Positions 8,895 to 17,182 of a stretch of 64,000 bases of DNA are shown in pieces. The notes under the pieces are model-generated. The model did no database searches. It saw only the letters and a program-made list of their open reading frames with translations, and was not told the DNA's origin. The stretch comes from Providencia stuartii. Lineage in GTDB: Bacteria; Pseudomonadota; Gammaproteobacteria; Enterobacterales; Enterobacteriaceae. The stretch lies in NCBI RefSeq assembly GCF_029277985.1, contig NZ_CP119546.1, positions 2,542,001-2,606,000 on the forward strand, read 5' to 3'. The first letter of the stretch is position 1, and each line of letters starts with the position of its first letter. The position numbers and the translations under genes are program-made.

Positions 8895-10319
8895 CTAGCC
8901 GCGTTTCTCAGCAATCAACGAATGGCATAAACGACCCAGAGTTTTCATTGCCTGTTCCAACTGCTCATTCCAAGTGAATGACGCATTTAATCTAAATGCA
9001 TGATTGAACTGATCACTGGTTGAGAACATGCTGCCTGGAGCAATACTGATTCCCTCTTTAAGTGCGAGCTGATAAAGGTGTATCGCATTAAATGGAGGTT
9101 CAAATTCTAACCATAAGAAATAGCCACCTTTTGGTGTATTCACTTTGACTGAGGATGGCATATATTGCGCTATAGCGCCTAACATTTGATGTTGGCGTTG
9201 CTCCATCGTTTGCCGTAGCTTACGTAAATGATTGTCATATCCACCTTGAGTAAGGTATTCCGCAATGGCAAGCTGGGTTGGCACACTGGCAGATACTGTA
9301 CTCATCATTTGTAAATGTTGAATCTTGCTCGCATGCTTACCGGCAGCCACCCAACCGACACGGTAGCCTGGTGCTAAACATTTTGAAAATGACGAACAAT
9401 GAAAAAAATTGCCTTTCACATCGAGGGCTTTAGCGGGTATTGGTTGTTGATTACCAAAATAAAGCTCGCCATACACATCATCTTCAATGAGAACAATTTG
9501 ATTCTTGTTGAGGATCTCCACCAGCCTTTTTTTATTGGCAGGTGGCATTGTGCCTCCTAACGGGTTCTGATAATGAGTCATGAGCCAACACGCTTTGATT
9601 GGATATTTTGCCGCAATATCTTCCAGCGCATCCAAATCAATACCAAACAAAGGATCTGTTTTAATTGCGATTGCTTTTAATTTGAGGCGCTCAATCGCTT
9701 GCAATGAACCATAAAAGGCCGGTGATTCAATAACAACCCAATCACCAGGTTGGGTCACTGACTGTAAACTCAGCACTAACGATTCCATCGCTCCTGCGGT
9801 GATCACTATCTCATCGGGAGCCACGTGGATCCCTTGGCTAGCGTATCGCTGAGCAATATTTCGTCGTAATTGTTCATTACCCGGCGGTAAATTGGCTGTT
9901 GTATTAAATCTTGCTAAACGACGAGCTACTGAGGCTAGTGTTTTTCCTAGTTTAGGCTCATCAAGTAGTGCGGGTTCAGGGAAAGCCGAACCAAATGGAA
10001 CAATATCAGGATCCTTACAAGCTTGTAGGACACCAAAAATCGACGCATTGATTTCTACATTTTCATTAAGATGTAGTCCTTTACCGCCTTTTGCCGCAGC
10101 GAAATTGGTATTTCTGCGGGCAACATAATATCCCGATTGTGGCCGTGCGGCTATCCAACCTTGGCTTTCAAGTAATTGATAAGCTTGCACTACTGTCATC
10201 AAGCTCAATCCAGACTGTTTTACACTTTCCCTAAGTGACGGTAACCTATCACCAACTTGCCAGATATTATCTTCAATCTGTTGGCGTATTTGTGCAGCCA
10301 GTTGTTCGTATCGCGTCAT
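8895..10319 (-). CDS. ydcR: MocR-type GntR/aminotransferase fusion regulator (YdcR)
   Basis: This 474-residue protein has an N-terminal GntR winged helix (about residues 1-70, with QVGDRLPSLRESVKQSGLS and AARPQSGYYVA). A fold-type I aminotransferase domain follows (about 110-465). The PLP lysine is in CSSFSKCLAPGYRVGW, and other family motifs are FGSAFPEP, NLPPGN, ITAGAMESL and WLMTHYQNPLGG. It matches E. coli YdcR along its whole length. MocR proteins sense PLP or an amine and bind direct repeats in DNA. The divergent neighbour is the cytochrome bd operon, but the likelier target is its own promoter (see the direct repeats at 10334-10371). Its effector is unknown. Confidence 0.9.
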   Translation of the reverse strand: MTRYEQLAAQIRQQIEDNIWQVGDRLPSLRESVKQSGLSLMTVVQAYQLLESQGWIAARPQSGYYVARRNTNFAAAKGGKGLHLNENVEINASIFGVLQACKDPDIVPFGSAFPEPALLDEPKLGKTLASVARRLARFNTTANLPPGNEQLRRNIAQRYASQGIHVAPDEIVITAGAMESLVLSLQSVTQPGDWVVIESPAFYGSLQAIERLKLKAIAIKTDPLFGIDLDALEDIAAKYPIKACWLMTHYQNPLGGTMPPANKKRLVEILNKNQIVLIEDDVYGELYFGNQQPIPAKALDVKGNFFHCSSFSKCLAPGYRVGWVAAGKHASKIQHLQMMSTVSASVPTQLAIAEYLTQGGYDNHLRKLRQTMEQRQHQMLGAIAQYMPSSVKVNTPKGGYFLWLEFEPPFNAIHLYQLALKEGISIAPGSMFSTSDQFNHAFRLNASFTWNEQLEQAMKTLGRLCHSLIAEKRG

Positions 10320-10333
10320 ACCCGCCTCAACTG

Positions 10334-10371
10334 TTATAGTTAATAACTAAAAAATTGTTACTATTATAGTT
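10334..10371. promoter_or_regulatory. Direct repeats, candidate MocR operator
   Basis: TTATAGTT occurs at 10334-10341 and again at 10364-10371, exactly 30 bp apart (three helical turns) in the same orientation. The pair starts 15 bp upstream of the ydcR start codon. Direct repeats of this kind are how several MocR regulators recognise DNA, so autoregulation is a reasonable guess. Confidence 0.45.
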
Positions 10372-10566
10372 TATCGTCTCATGTTCTACTTATCCATACA
10401 TTTACCTGACTTTTTTCACTATAAGCACAATGCATTTTTCGATAGGTTTGCGATTTGTCACAAACCAACAGTTTTAATCGGTAATTTTGCTATGGATAGC
10501 ACCGTTATTGTTGGCTGAATATCAAACATGCAGCGTGCGCATTATCAATTCCAATCAGGGGTCAAT

Positions 10567-11904
10567 ATGTTTGGACTAACTGCGCTGGAACTGGCTCGTA
10601 TTCAATTTGCGTTTACAGTCTCGTTCCATATTATTTTCCCAGCGATCACCATTGGGCTCGCGAGTTTCCTTGCGGTACTCGAAGGCTTATGGCTGAAAAC
10701 TCGGGATAAGGACTATATAAAATTATTTCATTTCTGGTCGAAAGTTTTTGCGGTCAATTTCGGTATGGGAGTGGTGTCTGGTTTGGTAATGGCATACCAA
10801 TTCGGCACTAACTGGAGCTTTTTTTCCGATTTTGCCGGTAGTGTGACTGGACCTTTATTAACATACGAAGTACTTACTGCCTTTTTTCTTGAGGCAGGAT
10901 TTCTCGGTGTCATGTTATTCGGCATGAACCGTGTTGGGGAAAAATTACATTTCTTTGCGACCTGTATGGTTGCTCTCGGGACGATTATCTCAACTTTTTG
11001 GATCCTTGCATCCAACAGCTTTATGCAAACGCCACAAGGATTTGAAATTGTTGATAACCGTATCGTCCCCGTTGATTGGTTAGCCGTTATTTTCAATCCC
11101 TCTTTCCCTTATCGCTTATTGCATATGACAACGGCGGCCTTCCTCGCGGCGGCATTTTTCATAGGGGCGTCAGCGGCATGGCACCTGCTTAAAGGCAATC
11201 GCTCTTCCGCCATGAAGAAAATGTTTTCCATGTCACTATGGTTAATCTTAATTTTAGCACCTCTTCAAGCGCTTATTGGTGATGCTCATGGATTAAATAC
11301 ATTGAAACATCAACCCGTTAAAGTCGCCGCGATGGAAGGACATTGGGAGAATAAACCCGGTGAAGCTACCCCATTGATCCTGTTCGGTATTCCTAATATG
11401 GAAAAAGAGAAAACTGAATATGCGCTCGAAATTCCCTATCTTGCGAGCATCATTTTGACACACAGCTTGGATAAGCAAGTTCCCGCGTTAAAAGATTATC
11501 CCCCCGAAGATAGACCGAATGTGTTTATGGTGTTCTGGTCATTTCGTGTCATGGTTGGGCTGGGTTTATTGATGATCGCCGCTGGCGTTTGGGGATTATG
11601 GTTGCGCTACCGTAAAAATCTTTATGAATCAAAAACCTTCTTACGTTTTATGTTTATCATGGCACCCTCTGGTTTGATCGCTATTTTAGCCGGTTGGTTT
11701 ACCACAGAGATAGGACGTCAGCCTTGGGTCGTCTATGGATTACAAAGGACATCCGATGCCGTCAGTGCTCATGGCGAAATGCATATGAGTATCAGTCTAT
11801 TAGCATTCTTTATTGTTTACGGTAGTGTTTTTGGTATTGGCTATATGTACATGATGAAATTAATTCGCAAAGGGATCCAGGAGGATACAACTCATGGGCA
11901 TTGA
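10567..11904 (+). CDS. cioA: Cytochrome bd-type quinol oxidase subunit I, short Q-loop (CioA-type)
   Basis: This 445-residue membrane protein has about nine hydrophobic segments. It is the heme-carrying subunit of a bd-type quinol oxidase, which reduces oxygen to water at the inner membrane. Family marks are LELARIQFAFTVSFHIIFPA with the N-terminal heme His, FWSKVFAVNFGMGVVSG, TYEVLTAFFLEAGFLG, GDAHGLNTLKHQPVK at the Q-loop and GWFTTEIGRQPWVVYG. The region between the Q-loop and RVMVGLG is shorter than in E. coli CydA, which places it in the short-Q-loop (cyanide-insensitive, CioA) group. The start at 10567 has AGGGG at the right distance; an ATG 13 codons upstream does not. The stop overlaps the start of the next gene. 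Confidence 0.92.
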   Translation: MFGLTALELARIQFAFTVSFHIIFPAITIGLASFLAVLEGLWLKTRDKDYIKLFHFWSKVFAVNFGMGVVSGLVMAYQFGTNWSFFSDFAGSVTGPLLTYEVLTAFFLEAGFLGVMLFGMNRVGEKLHFFATCMVALGTIISTFWILASNSFMQTPQGFEIVDNRIVPVDWLAVIFNPSFPYRLLHMTTAAFLAAAFFIGASAAWHLLKGNRSSAMKKMFSMSLWLILILAPLQALIGDAHGLNTLKHQPVKVAAMEGHWENKPGEATPLILFGIPNMEKEKTEYALEIPYLASIILTHSLDKQVPALKDYPPEDRPNVFMVFWSFRVMVGLGLLMIAAGVWGLWLRYRKNLYESKTFLRFMFIMAPSGLIAILAGWFTTEIGRQPWVVYGLQRTSDAVSAHGEMHMSISLLAFFIVYGSVFGIGYMYMMKLIRKGIQEDTTHGH

Positions 11905-12904
11905 TTTACCACTTATTTGGTTTGTCATCATTGTATTCAGTATTTTGATGTACATTGTTATGGATGGTTTCGATTTAGGGATTGGTATCTTATACCCAGC
12001 CCTGAAAGATAGCCAAGATCGCGACTTGATGATGAACAGTGTCGCGCCTGTGTGGGATGGCAATGAAACATGGCTAGTATTAGGTGGTGCGGGTTTATTT
12101 GGTGCCTTCCCCCTCGCCTATGCCATTGTACTGGATGCGCTATCGATTCCTCTCACCTTTATGCTATTGGCCTTGATTTTCCGAGGGGTTGCTTTTGAGT
12201 TTCGTTTCCGAGCCGATGAATCACACCGCAAGCATTGGGATCATGCCTTTATCTGGGGTTCTATCTTTGCCACTTTTGTACAAGGTGTTGTTGTTGGTGC
12301 CTTTATTCAAGGTTTCCATGTCGAAAACCGTGTTTACATGGGAGGCTATTTTGATTGGTTCTCACCATTCCCATTATTCTGTGGTTTCGGCTTAGTTATT
12401 GCTTATGCCCTACTCGCTTGTGGCTGGCTGATTATGAAAACCGAAGGACACTTACGACAAACAATGTACCGTTTATTACGCCCATTAACGTTATTAATGC
12501 TTGCCGTGATCGCGGTCATTAGTGCATGGACGCCTGTCCTTAATGAGGCTATTTATCAGCGCTGGTTTAGCCTTCCAAACCTATTCTTCTTCCTACCAGT
12601 ACCGTTATTAGTCCTTGGTTGTGTCTATATCATGTTAATCAGTGCCAAACGCAAACGGTCAGACAGCGTGCCTTTTTTAGCGGCCTTAACATTGATTTTC
12701 CTTGGCTTTACTGGTTTAGGCATCAGTATCTGGCCAAACCTGATCCCACCTGCGATTAGCTTCCGTGATGCCGCAGGACCAATGGAAAGTTTAGGCTTCA
12801 TGCTGGTTGGCGCACTGTTTATTATCCCTATTATTTTGGTTTACACCTATTGGAGTTACTATGTCTTCAGAGGAAAAATTACCCCAGACCAAGGCTACCA
12901 CTAA
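11894..12904 (+). CDS. cioB: Cytochrome bd-type quinol oxidase subunit II (CioB)
   Basis: This 336-residue integral membrane protein pairs with the preceding subunit. It starts MGIDLPLIWFVIIVFSILMYIVMDGFDLGIGIL, with the DGFDLG motif of CydB/CioB in the first helix. NSVAPVWDGNETWLVLGGAGLFGAFP is another family block. The reading frame overlaps cioA by 11 bases and GGATCCAGGAGG within cioA provides its ribosome binding site, so translation is probably coupled. No heme is expected in this subunit. Confidence 0.95.
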   Translation: MGIDLPLIWFVIIVFSILMYIVMDGFDLGIGILYPALKDSQDRDLMMNSVAPVWDGNETWLVLGGAGLFGAFPLAYAIVLDALSIPLTFMLLALIFRGVAFEFRFRADESHRKHWDHAFIWGSIFATFVQGVVVGAFIQGFHVENRVYMGGYFDWFSPFPLFCGFGLVIAYALLACGWLIMKTEGHLRQTMYRLLRPLTLLMLAVIAVISAWTPVLNEAIYQRWFSLPNLFFFLPVPLLVLGCVYIMLISAKRKRSDSVPFLAALTLIFLGFTGLGISIWPNLIPPAISFRDAAGPMESLGFMLVGALFIIPIILVYTYWSYYVFRGKITPDQGYH

Positions 12905-13040
12905 TCACACTGTTTCATCGCCATGGTGGAAAAAAATAGGTTGGATGGCAATAATTTGGTTTGGGAGTGTCCTAGCGTTATTTGCCTTCTCATCCCTATT
13001 TAGGCTGTTAATGACCGCCGCGGGAATGAAAGTGAAATAA
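12861..13040 (+). CDS. DUF2474 small membrane subunit of CioAB oxidase
   Basis: This 59-residue protein has one transmembrane helix (about WWKKIGWMAIIWFGSVLALFAFS, residues 21-43) and ends RLLMTAAGMKVK. This is the DUF2474 pattern seen after cioB in Pseudomonas and others, analogous to CydX beside CydAB. The start at 12861 lies inside the 3' end of cioB, preceded by GGAG, so the three genes form one overlapping operon. A long terminator follows directly. Confidence 0.85.
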   Translation: MSSEEKLPQTKATTNHTVSSPWWKKIGWMAIIWFGSVLALFAFSSLFRLLMTAAGMKVK

Positions 13041-13054
13041 ATTTCGTTGTTTGG

Positions 13055-13088
13055 AATGCCGTATTGTGTCAAATACGGCATTTTTTTA
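13055..13088 (+). terminator. Terminator of the cioAB operon
   Basis: AATGCCGTATT (13055-13065) pairs with AATACGGCATT (13072-13082), followed by a run of T. The stem is perfect and lies 15 bases after the last stop codon. Confidence 0.92.
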
Positions 13089-13138
13089 CTCTAAAAATGT
13101 TTGGTTTTCGGTGATTTATATTCAAGAAAAGCATGATA

Positions 13139-13176
13139 TGATAATGATAACAATTCCCAAATAATAATTTTATCAT
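13139..13176. promoter_or_regulatory. Two Fur boxes upstream of the siderophore-interacting protein
   Basis: GATAATGATAACAATT and, 10-12 bases further on, ATTTTATCATTATCATT (a Fur box read on the minus strand) flank the likely promoter. Both match most of the consensus GATAATGATAATCATTATC. They predict iron repression of the gene starting at 13202. Confidence 0.85.
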
Positions 13177-13201
13177 TATCATTAATAAAAGGAGACCGCC
13201 T

Positions 13202-14041
13202 GTGGCAAATGACAAACCAGTCGAAAAAAATATTTACCGCCCGGCGCCACCACAGCTGATTCAGGTCAAATCTGTTACCGATATTAGCCCTTCAATTCGT
13301 AGTATCACTTTCACTGGCGAACGGCTTGGTGACTATCCAACCCAATGTGAAGGTGGCCATATTAAAATTTTCCTTGCCCCCGATTTAAAAAGCCAGCCTG
13401 CATTACCTATCCTCAGTGAACATGGCCGTAGTTGGCCTACCGATAAGCCGCGTCCGTTTGTTCGTACCTACACGGTGCGTGCGATCCGTCCGGAAGTGAA
13501 AGAAATAGATATTGAGTTCGCCATGCATGACGGTAATGAAGGTCCTGCTTACTTGTTCGCTCGTGATGCTGTAGAAGGTAACTGGATGGGAATAACCAAC
13601 CCAGGTGGCCCAGACCCATTATTACCGCATAGCCAGCATTATTTTATGGCTGGAGACTCTAGCTCCTTGCCCGCCATTGCAGCCTTACTGGAAAAAATGC
13701 ATGCAAAAGCAACCGGTAAAGTGGTTTTACGTTTAGACCACCCAGACGATATGCGTGAATTAATCAAACCAGCAGGGATTGAGGTGATATGGGTTTGTGG
13801 CGGCATCAACAAAACTGAAGAATTAATCAATACCTTCAAATCTTGGGATATTCCCTCTGAAGATGCTTCATTTTGGATCGCTGGCGAAGACCAAATAATT
13901 CGCGATTTGCGCCGTTTTGTACGTCGTGATAAAGGCTTTGGTCGTGAAAGCATTTATGCTATTCCTTATTGGCGTTATGGCTATGATGAGGAAGGTTATC
14001 ATCAAGAAAGACATCACGTCATGGATAACCCTGACGATTAA
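13202..14041 (+). CDS. Siderophore-interacting ferric reductase (SIP family, YqjH/ViuB-like)
   Basis: This 279-residue protein has a flavin-binding domain (RPFVRTYTVRAIRP, about 80-95) and an NAD(P)H/C-terminal domain (MAGDSSSLPAIAALLE, SFWIAGEDQIIRDLRRF). RTYTVR followed by a GPAY motif is typical of SIP-type ferric-siderophore reductases, which release iron from siderophores in the cytoplasm. The start is GTG at 13202 with AAGGAG ten bases before. Fur boxes directly upstream agree with an iron-starvation role. It is monocistronic: a terminator follows at 14066. Confidence 0.9.
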   Translation: MANDKPVEKNIYRPAPPQLIQVKSVTDISPSIRSITFTGERLGDYPTQCEGGHIKIFLAPDLKSQPALPILSEHGRSWPTDKPRPFVRTYTVRAIRPEVKEIDIEFAMHDGNEGPAYLFARDAVEGNWMGITNPGGPDPLLPHSQHYFMAGDSSSLPAIAALLEKMHAKATGKVVLRLDHPDDMRELIKPAGIEVIWVCGGINKTEELINTFKSWDIPSEDASFWIAGEDQIIRDLRRFVRRDKGFGRESIYAIPYWRYGYDEEGYHQERHHVMDNPDD

Positions 14042-14065
14042 GAAGTAACAATAGCGAATAACATG

Positions 14066-14094
14066 AAAGTGATGGTTATTACCATCACTTTTTC
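14066..14094 (+). terminator. Terminator after the siderophore-interacting protein
   Basis: AAAGTGATGGT (14066-14076) pairs with ACCATCACTTT (14081-14091) around a four-base loop, followed by TTTCT. Confidence 0.88.
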
Positions 14095-14195
14095 TATAGC
14101 GCAATGCGTGTCAATATGTGCTTTATTCTGTCACTCACTTTTCAATAATTATCATGTGATCTATTGTATTTGCTTAACTTTAAGAAGGAGTTCTT

Positions 14196-14372
14196 ATGCG
14201 TATAGGATTATTAACCGCTTTGATAGTCGTCCTTTCAGGATGCTCAACCCCCTCCCCTGATGATAAAAAAGAGGTTCAAGTAAAGAGCGACCCATATGAA
14301 GATAGCGTGCTAAATACGATCAAAAAAAATCAGGACATTTATAAAAAACAACAAGAAAGCAAACCTAGATAA
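14196..14372 (+). CDS. Small lipoprotein, 58 residues
   Basis: This short gene starts with ATG at 14196 and has a strong AAGGAG seven bases upstream. It encodes a lipoprotein signal (MRIGLLTALIVVLSGCSTP) with the lipobox LSGC at Cys16. The mature part is only about 43 residues, highly charged (DDKKEVQVKSDPYED, IKKNQDIYKKQQES) and probably helical. Asp is not at position +2 (it is Ser17), so outer-membrane sorting is expected. I do not recognise a family. It has its own terminator and no operon partner. Confidence 0.8.
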   Translation: MRIGLLTALIVVLSGCSTPSPDDKKEVQVKSDPYEDSVLNTIKKNQDIYKKQQESKPR

Positions 14373-14396
14373 TCAATGACTCATTTATCAATTATC

Positions 14397-14430
14397 AAAG
14401 GAAAAGATTTATTGCACTCTTTTCCTTTTA
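14397..14430 (+). terminator. Terminator after the small lipoprotein
   Basis: AAAGGAAAAGA (14397-14407) pairs with TCTTTTCCTTT (14418-14428), with a ten-base loop. Confidence 0.85.
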
Positions 14431-14502
14431 TTTCAAATGATTAGACATATTCCCATAAATTCTATTTATTCAAATTTAAAAATAAATTTTTGCACCTAAC
14501 TA

Positions 14503-14519
14503 ATGTTATGTTATAACAT
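14503..14519. promoter_or_regulatory. Zur box of zinT
   Basis: ATGTTATGTTATAACAT differs at one defined position from the enterobacterial Zur palindrome ATGTTATA-N-TATAACAT. It lies 35-50 bases before the zinT start codon and predicts repression by zinc-loaded Zur. Confidence 0.88.
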
Positions 14520-14553
14520 AATGGAATTCATTTATGACTATGGGAACATTTCA

Positions 14554-15198
14554 ATGATTAACAAACCCTTTATTGCTATTGCTCTGAGTTTCAGCTCACT
14601 ATTGATGAGTGTTAATGCTCTAGCCCACAGCCATGCACATCCTCAGTCAGAAAAAGCCAAACAAGCCAGCAAAGGCTTTTTTGATGATGCAGATGTCAAA
14701 GATAGAAAACTCAGTGATTGGGATGGGATATGGGAATCTATTAACCCACTGTTATTGTCAGGGAAATTAGATCCTGTTTTAGAACATAAAGCAAAAACCA
14801 ATAAAGATAAAACGATTGAAGAATATCGCGATTATTATAAAAAAGGTTATAAAACAGACGTCGATAATATTAGTATTGAAAACAATATCATTGAATTTAG
14901 CCAAAATGGTCATGTCAGCCGCTGCGAATATCATTATTCAGGATTTAAGATCTTACAGTATGCATCAGGTAAGAAAGGCGTTCGCTATTTATTTGAATGC
15001 CAAGATGCGGCATCGAAAGCCCCTAAATATATTCAATTTAGTGACCATATTATAGAACCGCAACCTTCAGGTCATTTCCATCTTTATATGGGGAATGAAT
15101 CCCATGAAAAATTATTACAACAAATGGATAACTGGCCGACTTATTACCCATATTCGCTAAATGATGAACAAATTGTTCATGAAATGCTACACCACTAA
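14554..15198 (+). CDS. zinT: Periplasmic zinc-binding protein ZinT
   Basis: This 214-residue periplasmic protein binds zinc and helps deliver it to ZnuA during zinc starvation. It has a signal peptide ending NALA (about residue 24) and then a His-rich start HSHAH. Family motifs are LSDWDGIWESINPLL, CEYHYSGFKILQYASGKKGVRYLFEC and the metal-site block SGHFHLYMGNESHE, ending NWPTYYPYSL...EMLHH. An upstream ATG at 14503 falls inside the Zur box, so I use the ATG at 14554, which starts the signal peptide. No znu gene is nearby. Confidence 0.93.
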   Translation: MINKPFIAIALSFSSLLMSVNALAHSHAHPQSEKAKQASKGFFDDADVKDRKLSDWDGIWESINPLLLSGKLDPVLEHKAKTNKDKTIEEYRDYYKKGYKTDVDNISIENNIIEFSQNGHVSRCEYHYSGFKILQYASGKKGVRYLFECQDAASKAPKYIQFSDHIIEPQPSGHFHLYMGNESHEKLLQQMDNWPTYYPYSLNDEQIVHEMLHH

Positions 15199-15218
15199 TT
15201 GGCATTAATACTTTAAAT

Positions 15219-15251
15219 AGCCCCAGCGAGCTAATTCGCCGCTGGGGCTTA
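15219..15251. terminator. Bidirectional terminator between zinT and phoH
   Basis: AGCCCCAGC (15219-15227) pairs with GCTGGGGCT (15241-15249) between convergent genes. The T-run is weak on both sides. Confidence 0.75.
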
Positions 15252-15259
15252 ACAAGCTA

Positions 15260-16045
15260 TTAATGGCTATAAGCTAATAATGCACGATGACACAGTGTCG
15301 AACGAACACAATCATCAACTGAAAAATTCACCATCGAGACCATTTCATCGCTGCTAAAACGTTGCAATGCATCGGCCAACCCCGATATGACACCTTCAGG
15401 TAAATCACACTGAGTCACATCACCATTCACAATTACGGTGACATTTTCCCCCAGCCGCGTCAAAAACATCTTCATTTGGCTAACGGTGACATTTTGCGCT
15501 TCATCTAAAATCACAATGGCATTTTCAAACGTACGACCACGCATGTAAGCAAATGGCGCAATTTCAACTTTCGCAATTTCAGGCCGCAAACAGTATTGTA
15601 AAAAGGAGCTGCCAAGCCTTTTCACTAATACGTCATAGACAGGACGGAAATATGGCGCAAATTTGTCAGCCATATCTCCGGGCAGAAAGCCTAGGTCTTC
15701 CTCTGCTTGTAAAACAGGTCGTGTGACAATAATTTTATTGATATCTTTATTAATTAACGCGTCAGCCGCCAATGCGGTACTAATATAAGTTTTACCGCAG
15801 CCAGCTTCACCATTAGCGAAAATTAACTGTTTATGTTTAATGGAATTAATATAGAGCTTTTGAGCATCATTACGTGGGGTAATTGGCGACATATCACGTC
15901 GTTCTTTTGCCATGCCGATTGGCTCAATCCCAGTAAAATCAGCAAAAGAGGATACACTTGCCATTTCGTAACGACCAGCGCGTTCTTTACGTAATGAACG
16001 TTTCATTTCACGGCGCGTCTTTGTTGCAGCTTTCTGTCTACTCAT
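15260..16045 (-). CDS. phoH: Phosphate-starvation-inducible ATPase PhoH
   Basis: This 261-residue cytoplasmic P-loop ATPase of the PhoH family is the counterpart of E. coli phoH (not phoL). It has Walker A GEAGCGKTYIS, then TRPVLQAEEDLGFLPGD, AYMRGRTFENAIVILDEAQNVT (Walker B) and VIVNGDVTQCDLPEGV. The RNA-related cellular role is unsettled. The start at 16045 (MSRQKA) has GGAAGGG eight bases upstream; an in-frame start 11 codons earlier is poorer. Upstream lie a terminator, a short leader ORF and a Pho box, so control by PhoB and perhaps by attenuation is likely. Confidence 0.95.
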   Translation of the reverse strand: MSRQKAATKTRREMKRSLRKERAGRYEMASVSSFADFTGIEPIGMAKERRDMSPITPRNDAQKLYINSIKHKQLIFANGEAGCGKTYISTALAADALINKDINKIIVTRPVLQAEEDLGFLPGDMADKFAPYFRPVYDVLVKRLGSSFLQYCLRPEIAKVEIAPFAYMRGRTFENAIVILDEAQNVTVSQMKMFLTRLGENVTVIVNGDVTQCDLPEGVISGLADALQRFSSDEMVSMVNFSVDDCVRSTLCHRALLAYSH

Positions 16046-16144
16046 AGTATTAACCCTTCCAGGTATCGTTAAAGTCAATTCAAATGACGGACTATTCAGA
16101 ACAGAGAGGAGCTCCCTTCAAGCTCATGTTGGTTGAACATGCAA

Positions 16145-16201
16145 TAAAAAAACCGGTTACTTATCTCACCATGACAACAACATGATGGAGTAGTAACCGG
16201 T
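16145..16201 (-). terminator. Strong terminator (candidate attenuator) in the phoH leader
   Basis: Read on the minus strand, ACCGGTTACT (16201-16192) pairs perfectly with AGTAACCGGT (16161-16152), followed by seven T and ATT. The 30-base loop has its own imperfect stem (CATCATG with CATGGTG). The structure lies between the Pho box and phoH, with 100 bases to the phoH start. Its left arm and loop lie inside a leader ORF, so a ribosome in that ORF would block it. Confidence 0.85.
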
Positions 16202-16235
16202 CTTGTACGCATACAAACAAAGACTTAGTTCCCAT
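16161..16235 (-). CDS. 24-residue leader peptide upstream of phoH
   Basis: This ORF starts with ATG at 16235 behind a near-perfect GGAGG with a five-base spacer, better than most ribosome binding sites in the window. It encodes MGTKSLFVCVQDR, then LLLHH, VVVMVR and a stop. The Leu-Leu-Leu-His-His-Val-Val-Val run and its position across the left arm and loop of the terminator resemble classical attenuation leaders. I do not know this peptide from any described system. The stop TAA lies in the right arm of the hairpin. Confidence 0.6.
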   Translation of the reverse strand: MGTKSLFVCVQDRLLLHHVVVMVR

Positions 16236-16274
16236 TAGTTCCTCCCTGCTAGGTTATACCCGTAAACTAATGAA

Positions 16275-16298
16275 TTTCTATGACACTATTATGACAAA
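16275..16298 (-). promoter_or_regulatory. Pho box upstream of the phoH leader
   Basis: On the minus strand two TGTCAT repeats lie exactly 11 bp apart (first starting at 16296, second at 16285), each followed by A/T-rich bases. This fits the PhoB-binding Pho box (CTGTCATAWAWCTGTCATA) and agrees with PhoB control of phoH in E. coli. A TATAAC at 16258-16253 could be the -10. Confidence 0.88.
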
Positions 16299-16556
16299 AT
16301 CGATAAAACTTAAATGCTTTGGCTATTATTGAGTTACGCTTATTCCTATTACCAGACTATAACTCTGCCTTCACGTTGTATGCAACAATAAATTAACATT
16401 TTTCTCACTGCGTATTTAATTTGTGTTTTAGTCTAGCTTAAGAAAATTCTGACTGATATCTGGCTTATTATGACTATAGTTTATTGATACTTATTGGAAA
16501 AAACATTATTTATCACTACTTAAGTAAAATTTCATACCTCTATCAATAGGGATATT

Positions 16557-17102
16557 ATGCTAAAGCTAAATCTATTAAAACCAACATTATCCTTTTCATT
16601 CGCTTTGCTTATTTCGGGTTGTCAGCTACTCACACCAACCTCCTCTCAATCAGATTTGAATGCTCTCAATGAGCTTAAAGGCTACGAATTCCCTTCAACT
16701 CAAGTACCTAAAGGTACACCGAATGGCCCTTATGAGTTCCACTATGATAATGGTCAATTAGAGTCAAAAAGCTGGGTGAAGAATGGTTGTTTAGATCGTT
16801 ATCTTGAATACTTCTATGAAAATGGTAAAACGAAAATGTACACGCCAATTCAAAATTGTCAGGTCAATGGACTGGTGAAAATATATCATGAAGATGGGCG
16901 TAAAGATCTCGAAATGACCGCAAGCAATGGGAAATTAACGGGTCCATTTAAAGTTTATCATGATACCAAAAGCAACAAACTTCAGGCTTCTGGTGTATTT
17001 AAAAATGGTGAACCTCAAGGTACTATTTCAGAATTTGATGAGAATGGCCAGTTAATCCAAAAATTTAATGTCATCAATGGCAAGATAGTGACTGCACAAT
17101 AA
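16557..17102 (+). CDS. MORN/YwqK-repeat lipoprotein
   Basis: This 181-residue protein has a lipoprotein signal with lipobox ISGC (Cys at about 22). About five repeats of 20-25 residues follow, in the pattern G.Y..YY.NG.L......NG: NGPYEFHYDNGQLESKSW, EYFYENGKTKMY, VKIYHEDGRKDLEM, FKVYHDTKSNKLQASG and ISEFDENGQLIQKF. Such repeats occur in YwqK-type and MORN proteins and form extended beta sheets, often for binding to surfaces or partners. The exact function is unknown. AGGGA lies about six bases before the start. It stands alone, divergent from the phoH leader and closed by a terminator. Confidence 0.8.
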   Translation: MLKLNLLKPTLSFSFALLISGCQLLTPTSSQSDLNALNELKGYEFPSTQVPKGTPNGPYEFHYDNGQLESKSWVKNGCLDRYLEYFYENGKTKMYTPIQNCQVNGLVKIYHEDGRKDLEMTASNGKLTGPFKVYHDTKSNKLQASGVFKNGEPQGTISEFDENGQLIQKFNVINGKIVTAQ

Positions 17103-17110
17103 ACGTAAAA

Positions 17111-17143
17111 ATCCCCCAACCAATATAATTGGGGGATCCTTTA
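17111..17143 (+). terminator. Terminator after the MORN-repeat lipoprotein
   Basis: ATCCCCCAA (17112-17120) pairs with TTGGGGGAT (17130-17138), followed by a short CCTTT. It may also serve the convergent endonuclease gene. Confidence 0.8.
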
Positions 17144-17182
17144 CTGAGAAGATAAAACTAAAATGCCCTTTACCTGATGACG

